Virus record (IMG/VR): IMGVR_UViG_3300017922_000011
Coordinates: 1-25,053 of that record
Source of the DNA: a virus
Strand: one strand, 5' to 3'
Length of the DNA: 25,053 nucleotides
Under the pieces are notes generated by a model that made no database searches, was not told the origin of the DNA, and worked only from the letters and a program-made list of their open reading frames with translations. The position numbers were made by a program, and so were the translations under genes. Positions 7,139 through 15,200 of the stretch are shown in pieces (the first letter of the stretch is position 1; each line of letters opens with the position of its first letter).

Positions 7139-7805
7139 AAAGTTCTGGAATTTCAGGGTTTTAGGTGAAAAGACAGGGGAGCTAACCCTTTACGGGGAAA
7201 TTTCTGACACAACCTGGTGGGGAGATGAAGTAACCCCTAAAGAATTCAAAGCAGATTTAGAAGCCCTGGGAGAAATAGATACTTTAAACATCTATATCAA
7301 TTCTCCCGGGGGCGATGTCTTTGCCGGGCAGGCTATTCATTCCATGTTAAAGCGGCATAAGTCCCATAAAAATGTCTATATTGACGGCCTGGCGGCCAGT
7401 ATTGCCAGTGTCATTGCCATGGCGGGTGACACTATTTTTATGCCCCAAAACGCCATGATGATGGTTCACAACCCCTGGACCTTGGGGTTTGGCAATGCAG
7501 CCGAGTTCAGAAAGCTGGCCGATGACCTGGATAAAATCCGGGAAAGCCTGATTTCCGCCTACGAAAGCCACTCGGCACTAACCAGAGAAGAGATTATAGC
7601 CATTATGGATGCCGAAACTTGGCTGACAGCTGCTGAATGTGAAGAATACGGGTTTTGCGATGTGGTGGAGGAGGAAAAGCAGGTGGCGGCCTCTATTGAT
7701 AAAACGCTTTTAGCCCGGTATAAAAACACACCGGAAAAGCTTACTAAGCCGGACCCGGATGAAGAACTCTTAAAACAAAAAATACTACTGGAACTGGAGC
7801 TGTAA
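7122..7805 (+). CDS. ClpP-like prohead protease
   Basis: A 227-residue serine protease of the ClpP fold, which in many siphoviruses takes the place of the HK97 gp4 protease and trims the capsid precursor. Visible are INSPGGDVFAGQAI (60-73), the nucleophile Ser93 in GLAAS, the catalytic His116 in MMMVHNPW, and an acidic segment around Asp163 as third residue. The ATG at 7122 is chosen for the AAAGGTGGTGG before it; the longer frame from 7080 adds only basic residues overlapping the portal gene. It overlaps the portal end by 17 bases. The capsid follows. Confidence 0.94.
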   Translation: MGKKTKKFWNFRVLGEKTGELTLYGEISDTTWWGDEVTPKEFKADLEALGEIDTLNIYINSPGGDVFAGQAIHSMLKRHKSHKNVYIDGLAASIASVIAMAGDTIFMPQNAMMMVHNPWTLGFGNAAEFRKLADDLDKIRESLISAYESHSALTREEIIAIMDAETWLTAAECEEYGFCDVVEEEKQVAASIDKTLLARYKNTPEKLTKPDPDEELLKQKILLELEL

Positions 7806-7819
7806 AAGGCTCTTTTTTT
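7796..7819 (+). terminator. Weak terminator-like hairpin after the protease gene
   Basis: GAGCT (7797-7801) pairs with GGCTC (7808-7812) using one wobble, followed by seven T. The stem is short and includes the protease stop codon, so only partial termination is expected. It could raise or lower capsid mRNA relative to its neighbours. Confidence 0.45.
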
Positions 7820-7845
7820 ATTTCAAGAAAGGAAGGCGATTGAAT

Positions 7846-9024
7846 ATGAGCAAAGAACTGCGGGAGCTACTACAGGCACTTGAACAAAGCAGAGCCAAGG
7901 TGAGAAGCTTACTTGGAGAGAACAAGGTAGCCGATGCCGAAAAGGCCATGGATGAAGTGCGGGATTTGCAGAAAAAAGTAGCCTTGCAGCAGGAGCTAGA
8001 GGCTGCAGAAGAGATTAACCCGGATAATGCCACCCAAGTAAGTACCAGTGCTGAACGTACCGATGCGGAACTGGAGACGGAATACAAAAACATCTTCTTA
8101 AAAGGCCTGCGCCGCCAGCGGATAACTGCAGATGACTATAGTGTCATCAACCAGTACCGGGCGGCCATGCATGAAGGGGAAGCTACCACCGACCCTGACG
8201 GTGATACAGGCATCATCGTGCCGCAGGATATCCAAACAAGAATAAATGAGCTGATGCGCAGCCTAAACGATTTATCCCGGCATATCCGGGTGGAAACCGT
8301 CAGTACCCTATCCGGCTCCCGGGTACTGGAAAAGGATGAAGATATGACACCCTTTCAGGTAGTGGAGGAATACGGGGAGATCCAGGAAACGGACAACCCC
8401 AAATTTACTCCTGTAGCCTATAAACTGGTAAAACGGGCCGGGTTTTTACCACTTACCAACGAGCTTTTAAAAGATAGCGACCAGAACATTCTGAGCTATG
8501 TAACAAGCTGGATAGCCAAAAAGCATGTGGTAACCAAAAACTCTTTAATTATAGCTGTGCTGAACGCCTTAAGCAAAAAAGACCTGGCGGATATTAAAGC
8601 AATCAAGAAAGTATTAAACGTTGACTTGGACCCGGCAATCAGCCTTTCCAGTAAAATCATCACCAACCAGGACGGCTTTCAGTGGCTGGATGAACAGGAA
8701 GATGCCAATAACAGGCCCTTACTCCAGGATGATATCACCCAACCGGGCAAAAAACTTTTCAAGGGCCGCTCTATAGTGGTGGTCTCCAACAGGGTACTGC
8801 CCTCCACAGGCACTACAACTGTGAAGGCCCCGTTTATCGTTGGAAACTTTAAAGAGCTGATGGTTCTCTTTAACCGGGGTGTTTATGAACTGGCCTCCAC
8901 TACCACCGGAGGCGATGCCTGGAGAAGGGATACCACGGAATTAAGGACCATTACCAGGGATGACTGTGTCCAGTGGGATGCTGATGCAGCAGTATTCGGT
9001 CAGCTGACAATTTCTACTGGATAA
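7846..9024 (+). CDS. Major capsid protein, HK97 fold
   Basis: A 392-residue capsid subunit. Residues 1 to about 70 are a charged coiled coil, which matches the delta domain that serves as internal scaffold and is removed by the protease. The body shows family segments such as GIIVPQDIQTRINELMR, GFLPLTNELLKDS and KELMVLFNRGVYELASTTTG. A TTG at 7840 is in frame, but AGGAAGG (7829-7835) is better spaced from the ATG at 7846. No separate scaffold gene exists, as usual for HK97-type heads. A terminator-like hairpin follows. Confidence 0.95.
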   Translation: MSKELRELLQALEQSRAKVRSLLGENKVADAEKAMDEVRDLQKKVALQQELEAAEEINPDNATQVSTSAERTDAELETEYKNIFLKGLRRQRITADDYSVINQYRAAMHEGEATTDPDGDTGIIVPQDIQTRINELMRSLNDLSRHIRVETVSTLSGSRVLEKDEDMTPFQVVEEYGEIQETDNPKFTPVAYKLVKRAGFLPLTNELLKDSDQNILSYVTSWIAKKHVVTKNSLIIAVLNALSKKDLADIKAIKKVLNVDLDPAISLSSKIITNQDGFQWLDEQEDANNRPLLQDDITQPGKKLFKGRSIVVVSNRVLPSTGTTTVKAPFIVGNFKELMVLFNRGVYELASTTTGGDAWRRDTTELRTITRDDCVQWDADAAVFGQLTISTG

Positions 9025-9027
9025 TAG

Positions 9028-9058
9028 GGGGCGGTTTTTAGCCGCTCCTTTTCCTTTT
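9028..9058 (+). terminator. Terminator-like hairpin after the capsid gene
   Basis: GGGGCGG (9028-9034) pairs with CCGCTCC (9042-9048) with one wobble, followed by TTTTCCTTTT. The broken T-run suggests partial termination. That fits a design in which capsid mRNA exceeds connector mRNA. Confidence 0.6.
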
Positions 9059-9073
9059 ACGGGGTGATTTAGT

Positions 9074-9364
9074 TTGCTTATTACACTGGAAGAAACAAAA
9101 CAATACCTGCGGGTAGAGACAGATGAAGACGATGCATTGATAACCTCTTTAATAAATGCTGCGGAAACCTACTTGACTAACGCCACCGGCAACACTTTTG
9201 ATGATACTAACCACCTGGCCCGCCTATTTTGTTTGGTGCTGGTGACGGACTGGTATGAAAACAGGGGCTTAACCGTTGGCAAGGTAGGGCCTGAGATAAG
9301 GCCGGTAATTAACAGCCTGCTGGCCCAGTTAAGCTACTGCTATTCCCCGGAGGTAGAAGAATAA
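9074..9364 (+). CDS. Head-tail connector (HK97 gp6-like)
   Basis: A 96-residue helical protein starting with TTG after GGGGTGATT. The opening LITLEETKQYLRVETDEDDALITSLI pattern is typical of the gp6-like 'DNA packaging' or QLRG connector family, which binds under the portal and extends the neck ring. It follows the capsid, the standard place. It shares one base with the next start (TAATG). Confidence 0.88.
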   Translation: MLITLEETKQYLRVETDEDDALITSLINAAETYLTNATGNTFDDTNHLARLFCLVLVTDWYENRGLTVGKVGPEIRPVINSLLAQLSYCYSPEVEE

Positions 9365-9690
9365 TGAACCCGGGGGAGTTAAGGCACAGGATTACCCTGC
9401 AAAAGAAAATTACCACCACTAACGAGAATGGTTTTAACGTAGAAAGCTGGGAGGATGTTAAAACCCTCTGGGCAGCAGCTACCAACCTGCATGGTAGGGA
9501 ATACTTTGCTGCGGCAGCAGTGCAGGCGGAAAACACGGTGAAATTCACTATCCGCTACCTGGAAGGAATCGATGAAAGCATGAGAATTCTTTTTCAGGGC
9601 AGGCACTATAACATCACTTCCATTGATAATATCAAATACCAAAACCGCTACCTGGAAATAAAGGCACTGGAGGTGGAGGCAGGTGGCTAA
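9364..9690 (+). CDS. Head closure / head-tail stopper protein
   Basis: A 108-residue protein of the SPP1 gp16-like head-tail joining family, recognised from the MNPGELRHRITLQ opening and the later FQGRHYNITSIDN and YLEIKALE segments. It forms the ring that closes the filled head and meets the tail. It starts inside the stop codon of the previous gene and overlaps the next by eight bases. Confidence 0.9.
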   Translation: MNPGELRHRITLQKKITTTNENGFNVESWEDVKTLWAAATNLHGREYFAAAAVQAENTVKFTIRYLEGIDESMRILFQGRHYNITSIDNIKYQNRYLEIKALEVEAGG

Positions 9691-10054
9691 TCTAGAGCTG
9701 GAGGGAATGGATAATTTACTTACCGCAGTTGAAAAAATGGGTAGGCAAGGGAAAAGAATTGAAAACCAGGCCTTAAAAGAAGCCGGAGAGGTGGTAAAAG
9801 AGGCTATACAAAGGGAAGCTCCGGTTAGGACCGGCACTTTAAAAAAGAGCATTGCCGTTTCCAGGGTTAAAACAAAAGAGGGTAACAAGTACGTGGAAAT
9901 TGGCCCGGATAAAGACGGCTGGTACGGCAAGTTTGTGGAATTCGGCACTGTAAAGATAAGAGCAAACCCCTTTATGGCCAGGGGTTATGAAACTTCTAAA
10001 GGCAGGGCACTTGCTGCCATAGAAAAAGAACTTAAAAAGGGGCTGGGCTTATGA
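9683..10054 (+). CDS. HK97 gp10-like neck/tail completion protein
   Basis: A 123-residue protein starting at GTG. Family signs are APVRTGTLKKSI (about 46-57) and WYGKFVEFGTVKIRANPFMARG near the end. Members of this family complete the tail-head junction. GGAGGTGGAGG lies just upstream within the previous gene. The order stopper, gp10-like, tail terminator is the usual one. Confidence 0.9.
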   Translation: MANLELEGMDNLLTAVEKMGRQGKRIENQALKEAGEVVKEAIQREAPVRTGTLKKSIAVSRVKTKEGNKYVEIGPDKDGWYGKFVEFGTVKIRANPFMARGYETSKGRALAAIEKELKKGLGL

Positions 10055-10374
10055 TGAACAGCTTGGTTTTGGCAGCCCTAGACGGCATCGGGGTGCCGGT
10101 TTCCTTTCAAACCTATACCGGGGAGGCCGATACTTATATCACCTTTTTCACCTATCTGGACAGGCCGGAAGAACACGCAGATGATAAAGAGATTATTACC
10201 GGCTATTATGTGCAGCTGGATATTTGGAGTAAAGGGGATTATACGGAGCTGGTTAAGACTGTCCACCAGAGGATGGTCTCTTTCGGATTTAGGAAGCAGA
10301 ACTTTTATGACCTCTATGAAGATGAGCTTTCCATTTACCATAAAGTGATGCGATTTATGAAGGAGGTGCTATAA
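10051..10374 (+). CDS. Tail terminator-like protein (HK97 gp11 / DUF3168 type)
   Basis: A 107-residue protein overlapping the previous gene by ATGA. The segments VPVSFQTYTGEADTYITFF and GYYVQLDIWSKGDYTELV match the small family that caps the tail tube before joining to the head. A second ATG at 10054 is also possible. Family placement rests on these segments and on position between the gp10-like protein and the major tail protein. Confidence 0.82.
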   Translation: MMNSLVLAALDGIGVPVSFQTYTGEADTYITFFTYLDRPEEHADDKEIITGYYVQLDIWSKGDYTELVKTVHQRMVSFGFRKQNFYDLYEDELSIYHKVMRFMKEVL

Positions 10375-10935
10375 ATGGCACAGGTAGGCTTAAATGATTT
10401 GCACTTTGCGCTTCTTACCGAAGATACAAAAGATACTTTAACCTATGAACCTGTAGAACCGTTGGTGGGAGCAATCAACGCCACTATCAACCCTACGGTC
10501 AACACCCAGGAACTCTATGCAGACGACCAGCTGTGGGAATCGGTTTCAGCCTTGGGAAAGATTGACGTTGAATTGGAAACCGCCGATTTACCCCTGGATA
10601 TCAGGGCAAAGATACTGGGAAACAGCATAGAAGAAGGAGTTTTGGTGGAAAACAAGGACGATGTCCCTCCCTATCTGGCGTTGGGCTTTAAAAGTCTAAA
10701 AACAAACGGCAAGTACCGCTATATCTGGCTCTTAAAAGGCGTAGGCCAGCCCATGGCAGAGGACTATTCGACAAAAAAAGACAATGTGGAACACAAGACA
10801 CCCCGGGTGAAATTTACCTTTATGGCCAGGGTCCATGACGGGGAATGGAAAAGAACCGCCGATGAAGACAGCGCGGACTTTTTAGGAGCCGCTACCTGGT
10901 TTGACAAGGTGCCCGGCGACACTGCGGCTCTATAG
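10375..10935 (+). CDS. Major tail protein, phi13 family
   Basis: A 186-residue tail tube subunit with a strong AAGGAGGTG before ATG. The MAQVGLNDLHFALLTED opening and the APTINPT-like strand (AINATINPTVNTQELYADD) are typical of phi13-type major tail proteins, as is the TPRVKFTFMARVHDGEWK segment. The next genes encode the tail chaperones, as expected. Confidence 0.92.
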   Translation: MAQVGLNDLHFALLTEDTKDTLTYEPVEPLVGAINATINPTVNTQELYADDQLWESVSALGKIDVELETADLPLDIRAKILGNSIEEGVLVENKDDVPPYLALGFKSLKTNGKYRYIWLLKGVGQPMAEDYSTKKDNVEHKTPRVKFTFMARVHDGEWKRTADEDSADFLGAATWFDKVPGDTAAL

Positions 10936-10947
10936 GAGAGGTGAGAG

Positions 10948-11247
10948 ATGAATATAACATTAAAAATAGCGGGGATGGATAAGACTTTTACAGCAGGATT
11001 TATCAGTGCCAGAATGGTGAGAAGAACTATTGAAGTATCCCGGGGAGTAAACTTTGAAAACATCTCCCCGGAAGAGCTTGATACATTAATAGACTATATC
11101 GCCGAGCTTTTCGGCAATCAATTCACCAGGGATGAACTCTATGACGGCCTTTCTTCCAAAGAACTCATACCCACCATAACGGGCTGCATCAATGAAGTTG
11201 TAGGTCAGGTGGCGGAGGCTACTTCCGGTGAGGGAAAAAAAGATTAG
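10948..11247 (+). CDS. Tail assembly chaperone gpG
   Basis: A 99-residue protein that, with its frameshifted longer form, coats the tape measure before tube assembly. It sits between the major tail protein and (after the inserted Phd/Doc) the tape measure. It ends with the in-phase slippery run at 11232-11241. Ribosomes that shift -1 there continue into the frame ending at 11414 and make a protein of about 155 residues (gpGT). GAGAGGTGAG precedes the ATG. Confidence 0.88.
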   Translation: MNITLKIAGMDKTFTAGFISARMVRRTIEVSRGVNFENISPEELDTLIDYIAELFGNQFTRDELYDGLSSKELIPTITGCINEVVGQVAEATSGEGKKD

Positions 11248-11268
11248 AGGGGGATGCCATGGCTCCCC
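11232..11268 (+). promoter_or_regulatory. Programmed -1 frameshift site
   Basis: GGGAAAA (11232-11238) lies in phase as G GGA AAA, and the next A AAA AAA (11235-11241) is also in phase. The zero-frame stop TAG follows at 11245. A stimulatory hairpin GGGGA/TCCCC (11250-11254 with 11264-11268) begins 8 bases after the A-run. There is no stop in the -1 frame until 11412. All three standard parts are present. Confidence 0.85.
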
Positions 11269-11414
11269 GGGAATTTATCGACAGGCTCTACCTGGCCCTT
11301 CTGGAAAAGGGCTGGACTATGAATGATATTGACACCATGGACATTGTTTATTACCTGAAACTGCTCAATAAAAAGCTGGATACCGAAAAAGAATATATCG
11401 ATGGGATTTTATAA
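11259..11414 (+). CDS. gpT extension of the tail assembly chaperone (-1 frame)
   Basis: The -1 frame after gpG encodes a 51-residue segment from the ATG at 11259 (the fused reading starts near 11238). It contains REFIDRLYLALLEKGWTMND and ends with TEKEYIDGIL. Its main product should be the gpGT fusion of about 155 residues. The ATG with AGAGGGGG upstream could also give a free short form. In known siphoviruses the T part recruits the tail tube subunit to the chaperone-coated tape measure. Confidence 0.82.
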   Translation: MAPREFIDRLYLALLEKGWTMNDIDTMDIVYYLKLLNKKLDTEKEYIDGIL

Positions 11415-11447
11415 GAAAAACAAACTCTTTCTATTTATTTAATTAGG

Positions 11448-11477
11448 TTGAATTTATCCTAAAATCGTGGGTATACT
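11448..11477 (+). promoter_or_regulatory. Promoter of the Phd/Doc module
   Basis: TTGAAT (11448-11453) and TATACT (11472-11477) are separated by 18 bases, in an AT-rich gap after gpT. It gives the module transcription independent of the late operon. Phd-type antitoxins usually repress such a promoter. Confidence 0.65.
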
Positions 11478-11501
11478 ATAGGTAGAAAGGGGTGAACTTT
11501 T

Positions 11502-11744
11502 ATGAAGGTAAAAATCGATAATCTGGTTTCTATTTCAGAAGCTAATCAAAACTTTTCAAAGGTAGCAAGAATGGTAGATGAAAATGGGAGCGCTGTAATC
11601 CTGAAAAACAATAAGCCTCGCTATATTTTAATCGAATACAGTCAGTTAGTAAAAGATGAAATAATTGGTGATGAAGAAGTAGATGAAATATCTAAAAAGG
11701 TACTTGCAAAACATATAAAAGCCTTTGAGGAATTGGCGAAATGA
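11502..11744 (+). CDS. phd: Phd/YefM-type antitoxin
   Basis: An 80-residue antitoxin. The N-terminal half (VSISEANQNFSKVARMVDENG) is the DNA-binding Phd fold, with the VILKNNKPRYILIEY strand pair. The acidic C-terminal helix should block the toxin. GAAAGGGGTG lies before the ATG. The stop overlaps the doc start by ATGA. Base composition is more AT-rich than in the flanking tail genes, indicating separate acquisition. Confidence 0.9.
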   Translation: MKVKIDNLVSISEANQNFSKVARMVDENGSAVILKNNKPRYILIEYSQLVKDEIIGDEEVDEISKKVLAKHIKAFEELAK

Positions 11745-12115
11745 AAAGAATTACCAAGGAACAAGTTGTAAATATGCACAGCCTTCTAATTAAAGAAACA
11801 GGCGGAAATGATGGGATTAGAGACGAAGGATTATTGGAGTCTGCTCTAAATGCACCTTTTCAAACATTTGATGGGGAAGACCTATATAAAACTGTTCAAT
11901 CAAAAGCTGCCAAGTTAGGATTTCTCCTAGTAAAGAACCATCCTTTTATTGATGGAAATAAGAGGATTGGAATATTGGCGATGCTTGTGTTTCTTGAGAT
12001 TAACGGAATTGAAGTTACTTCTACAGATGATGAATTAATAAGGCTTGGACTTAGTCTAGCTGATGGGACAATAGACGATAAAGACTTATTAGATTGGATA
12101 ATAGACCACAGTTAA
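11741..12115 (+). CDS. doc: Doc-type (Fic fold) toxin
   Basis: A 124-residue toxin. The motif HPFIDGNKR (67-75) carries the Doc-type NKR in place of the GNGR of AMP-adding Fic proteins. The GIRDEGLLESALNAPFQTF segment (25-43) is another Doc hallmark. Doc of phage P1 phosphorylates EF-Tu and stops translation, and the same reaction is likely here. It is coupled to the antitoxin by a four-base overlap. The length matches the family, so it appears intact. Confidence 0.92.
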   Translation: MKRITKEQVVNMHSLLIKETGGNDGIRDEGLLESALNAPFQTFDGEDLYKTVQSKAAKLGFLLVKNHPFIDGNKRIGILAMLVFLEINGIEVTSTDDELIRLGLSLADGTIDDKDLLDWIIDHS

Positions 12116-12243
12116 GAAAAGAGATGTTTCTGCGAAAACACGAATGTAAATAGGATGGCAAGGATATGGATGATGTAAATTAGAGCTGTGCGAAAAGCTT
12201 AAAGAAGCGGAAAAGGAATAAAAAGTGTAATTGAAAGTTTAAG
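12116..12243 (+). other. Non-coding spacer after doc, possible insertion scar
   Basis: 128 AT-rich bases without a credible gene. The last part (12185-12222) reads as a short open frame ending in ELCEKLKEAEKE and a stop, which looks like the end of a helical protein but has no start. It may be a relic left when the Phd/Doc module was inserted. Confidence 0.3.
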
Positions 12244-12269
12244 CATCTGACAATTCAGGTGTTTTTTTT
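12244..12269 (+). terminator. Intrinsic terminator between Phd/Doc and tape measure
   Basis: CATCTG (12244-12249) pairs with CAGGTG (12256-12261) with one wobble, followed by eight T. It closes the Phd/Doc transcript and lies just before the tape measure ribosome binding site. Confidence 0.65.
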
Positions 12270-12294
12270 ATGCCCCGGCAGAGGAGGTGAGAAG

Positions 12295-15200
12295 ATGGCA
12301 AGTGAAATCGGGCAGTTAAACGTCAGGGTGGGTTTGGACAGCAGCGGCTTCCAAAACGGAATCAGCAGCTTAAACCGGGAAATGAAAAAGGTGCAGTCCG
12401 AGTTTAAGCTGGCCCAAAGCCAATTGGCGGGCTATGGCGAGGAACTGGACGGCTTAAAGTTAAAATCCGACAACCTCACCAAGCAGACGGAGCTGCAAAG
12501 GCAAAAGGTACAGGCCCTGGAGGCAGCCCATAAAAAGTCAGTTGAGACCAAGGGAAGAGATGCCCGGGCTACCCAGGACATGGAGATAAAACTCAATAAA
12601 GCAAGGACACAGCTTAACTATATGGAAAAGGACTTAAAGGATGTCAACCGCCAGATAGAAGTCCAGTCCTCTAACTGGTATCAGCTTGGCAAAACCCTGG
12701 AAGCTTCCGGGCAGAAAATGCAGGCTGCAGGCCAAAAGATGGAGAGTGTGGGAAGGGAGCTGACCACCAAAGTCTCGCTTCCTTTAGCAGGTCTGGGGGC
12801 TGCTGCTGTAAAGGTGGGCTCTGACTTTGAAGCAGGCATGAGTGAAGTCCAGGCCATCAGCGGTGCCGCCGGTGCTGATTTAGAAAAATTAAAGGAAAAA
12901 GCAAAAGAGATGGGAGCTACCACCAGGTTCAGCGCCGCCCAGTCAGCTGAAGCTTTAAAATACATGGCCATGGCCGGCTGGGATACCACCCAGATGTTAG
13001 AGGGTTTAGACGGCGTGATGATGCTGGCCGCAGCCAGCGGTGAAAATCTAGGTACTGTCTCCGACATTGTCACCGATGCCCTCACTGCCTTTGGCATGCA
13101 GGCCGGTGAGGCGGCAGACTTTGCCGATCTTCTCGCCAGCACCTCAAGTAAAGCCAATACTAACGTATCCATGCTCGGGGAGTCCTTTAAATATGTGGCT
13201 CCCCTTTTCGGTTCCCTGGGCTATTCCGCAGAAGACGCAGCTTTGGCTTTAGGCCTTATGGCCAATGCGGGAATTAAAGCCAGCCAGGCCGGTACCTCTT
13301 TAAGGAGTGCCGTTACCAACCTGGCCAACCCCACAGCTGCTATGGCCCAGGCTATGAATGACTTGGGACTTTCCATCACCGATGCCAATGGAGAAATGCT
13401 TCCCTTTAAAGATGTAATGGATGAATTAAGGGAAAAGTTTGCTGGATTATCCCAGGAGCAGCAGGCCCAGTACGCCGCCACCATCTTCGGTAAGGAAGCC
13501 ATGAGCGGAATGCTTGCTGTTATCAATGCCGGTGAAGAGGATTATGCCAAACTCACCCGGGCAACCAGGGAATATAGCGGGGCAGCCGAAGAGATGGCGG
13601 AGACCATGGAAGATAACCTGCAGGGGGAACTGACCAAGTTAAAGTCTGCCCTGGAAGGTGTGGGTATCCAGATATTCGAGGTACTTCTCCCCCACCTTAA
13701 CAGTCTGGTGGAGAAGATACAAGAGGTGGTAGACTGGTTTGCCAGCCTTAGCCCGCAAACTCAGGAGGCTATAGTAAAAATTGGACTTTTAGCAGCTGCC
13801 ATTGGCCCTCTTTTACTGATAGGCGGTCAGCTCATAGGCAGTATCGGCTCTATTATCGGTGTATTTAGCAAATTATCCTTAAGTGCTGCTACTGCCAGCA
13901 CCGCTGCAGGTGGAATGGCAGCGGGTTTTAGTGCTGCCGGAATGGCCGCCAAGGTTGGGGCGCTGTTACTTAACCCTTGGGTTTTAGGAATAGGGGCGGC
14001 TACCGTGGCCGGGGTAGCTTTATATAAGCACCTTCAAAAAGAAAGTATTCCCGCCGTTGAGCTTTTTGGCGACAAAGTATCAGAATCCACCAAAAAGGCT
14101 GTAGGCGGGTTTTTGGAACTAAACGATGAAGCAACTCTGGCCTTAAATCAACTCTCCTGGAGCGGCCAGGAAGTAACCAAGAAAATGGCGGATAACATCG
14201 CCGTAAATTTTTCAGAGATGGCTGATAAGGTCCAGGCTGGGCTGGACAAACACCATGAAGAGTCACTGGCTAAAATACAGGGGTTTGTAGATAACAGCAC
14301 AGCTTTATCTAAAGAAGAACAGGATGAAATTCTAAATAACCTGCATCAAGGCTATGAAAAGAGAAAGCAAAGGGTAGCCGATGGAGAGGCAAGGATAAAA
14401 GAAATCCTGCAGACTGCCTCGGAAGAAAAAAGAGCCCTAACTAAAGCAGAGCAGGAAGAGATAAATTCCATTCAAAGGGAAATGGTGGATGCGGGGATAG
14501 AGGTGCTTTCAGAAAACGAAGTGGAAGCTAAGGCCATCATGGAGCGGATGAAGGCCCATGCGGGAAAAATAACTGCCCTGCAGGCGGCGGAAGTTGTTAA
14601 AAACAGCCTCAAGCAAAAAGAAGAGTCTATTAAAGTAGCCGAGGAGCAGTGCAACGAAGTTATAAAGGAAATTATTCGGCAGAGAGATGAAGCGGGTACC
14701 ATTACCGAAGAGCAGGCCGAAAAACTTATCCGTGAAGCAACCCGCCAGAGGGATGAATCCATTAAAAGAGCAAAAGAAATGCACCAGAAGGTAGTGGAAG
14801 AAGCCAAAGCACAGGCCCAGGAACACGTAAATCAAGTAAACTGGGAAACTGGGGAAATAAAGACTAAGTGGCAGGCTATGAAAGATGATATAGCTACTAA
14901 ATCCCGTGAGATTAAAGAGGATGTCATAAACAAGTGGGAAGAAATCAAAAAAGCTACAGCTGAGAAATGGGAAAACGCAAGAGTATCCGTAGCCAATAGC
15001 TGGAGTTCCATGAAAGAAGATACAGCCGCTAAAGCCAGTGAAATTAGAGAAAATGTGATTACTACTTGGAATGAAATAAATGAGGCAACTGCTGAAAAGT
15101 GGGAAACGGTCAAAGATTCTGTAACCGATAGTATCGACATAATTAAGGATAAAATCGGTGAAGGGATAGAAAAGATTAAAGAATGGAATGCCACCAGTGT

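Noticed and set aside
9379-9948. A 189-residue minus-strand frame across the head-tail genes
   Set aside because: It opposes three coupled, recognisable phage genes, and its sequence has the Ser/Leu/Pro-rich look of an antisense shadow.
10948-11247. gpG ending in a run of A as a sequencing error joining two genes
   Set aside because: The slippery run is in phase, a hairpin follows at the right distance, and frameshifting at this gene pair is well known, so the break is programmed.
14878-15141. The repeats in the tape measure or fibre as a diversity-generating retroelement target
   Set aside because: No reverse transcriptase or template repeat is seen in the window, and the repeats are structural, not adenine-biased variable copies.
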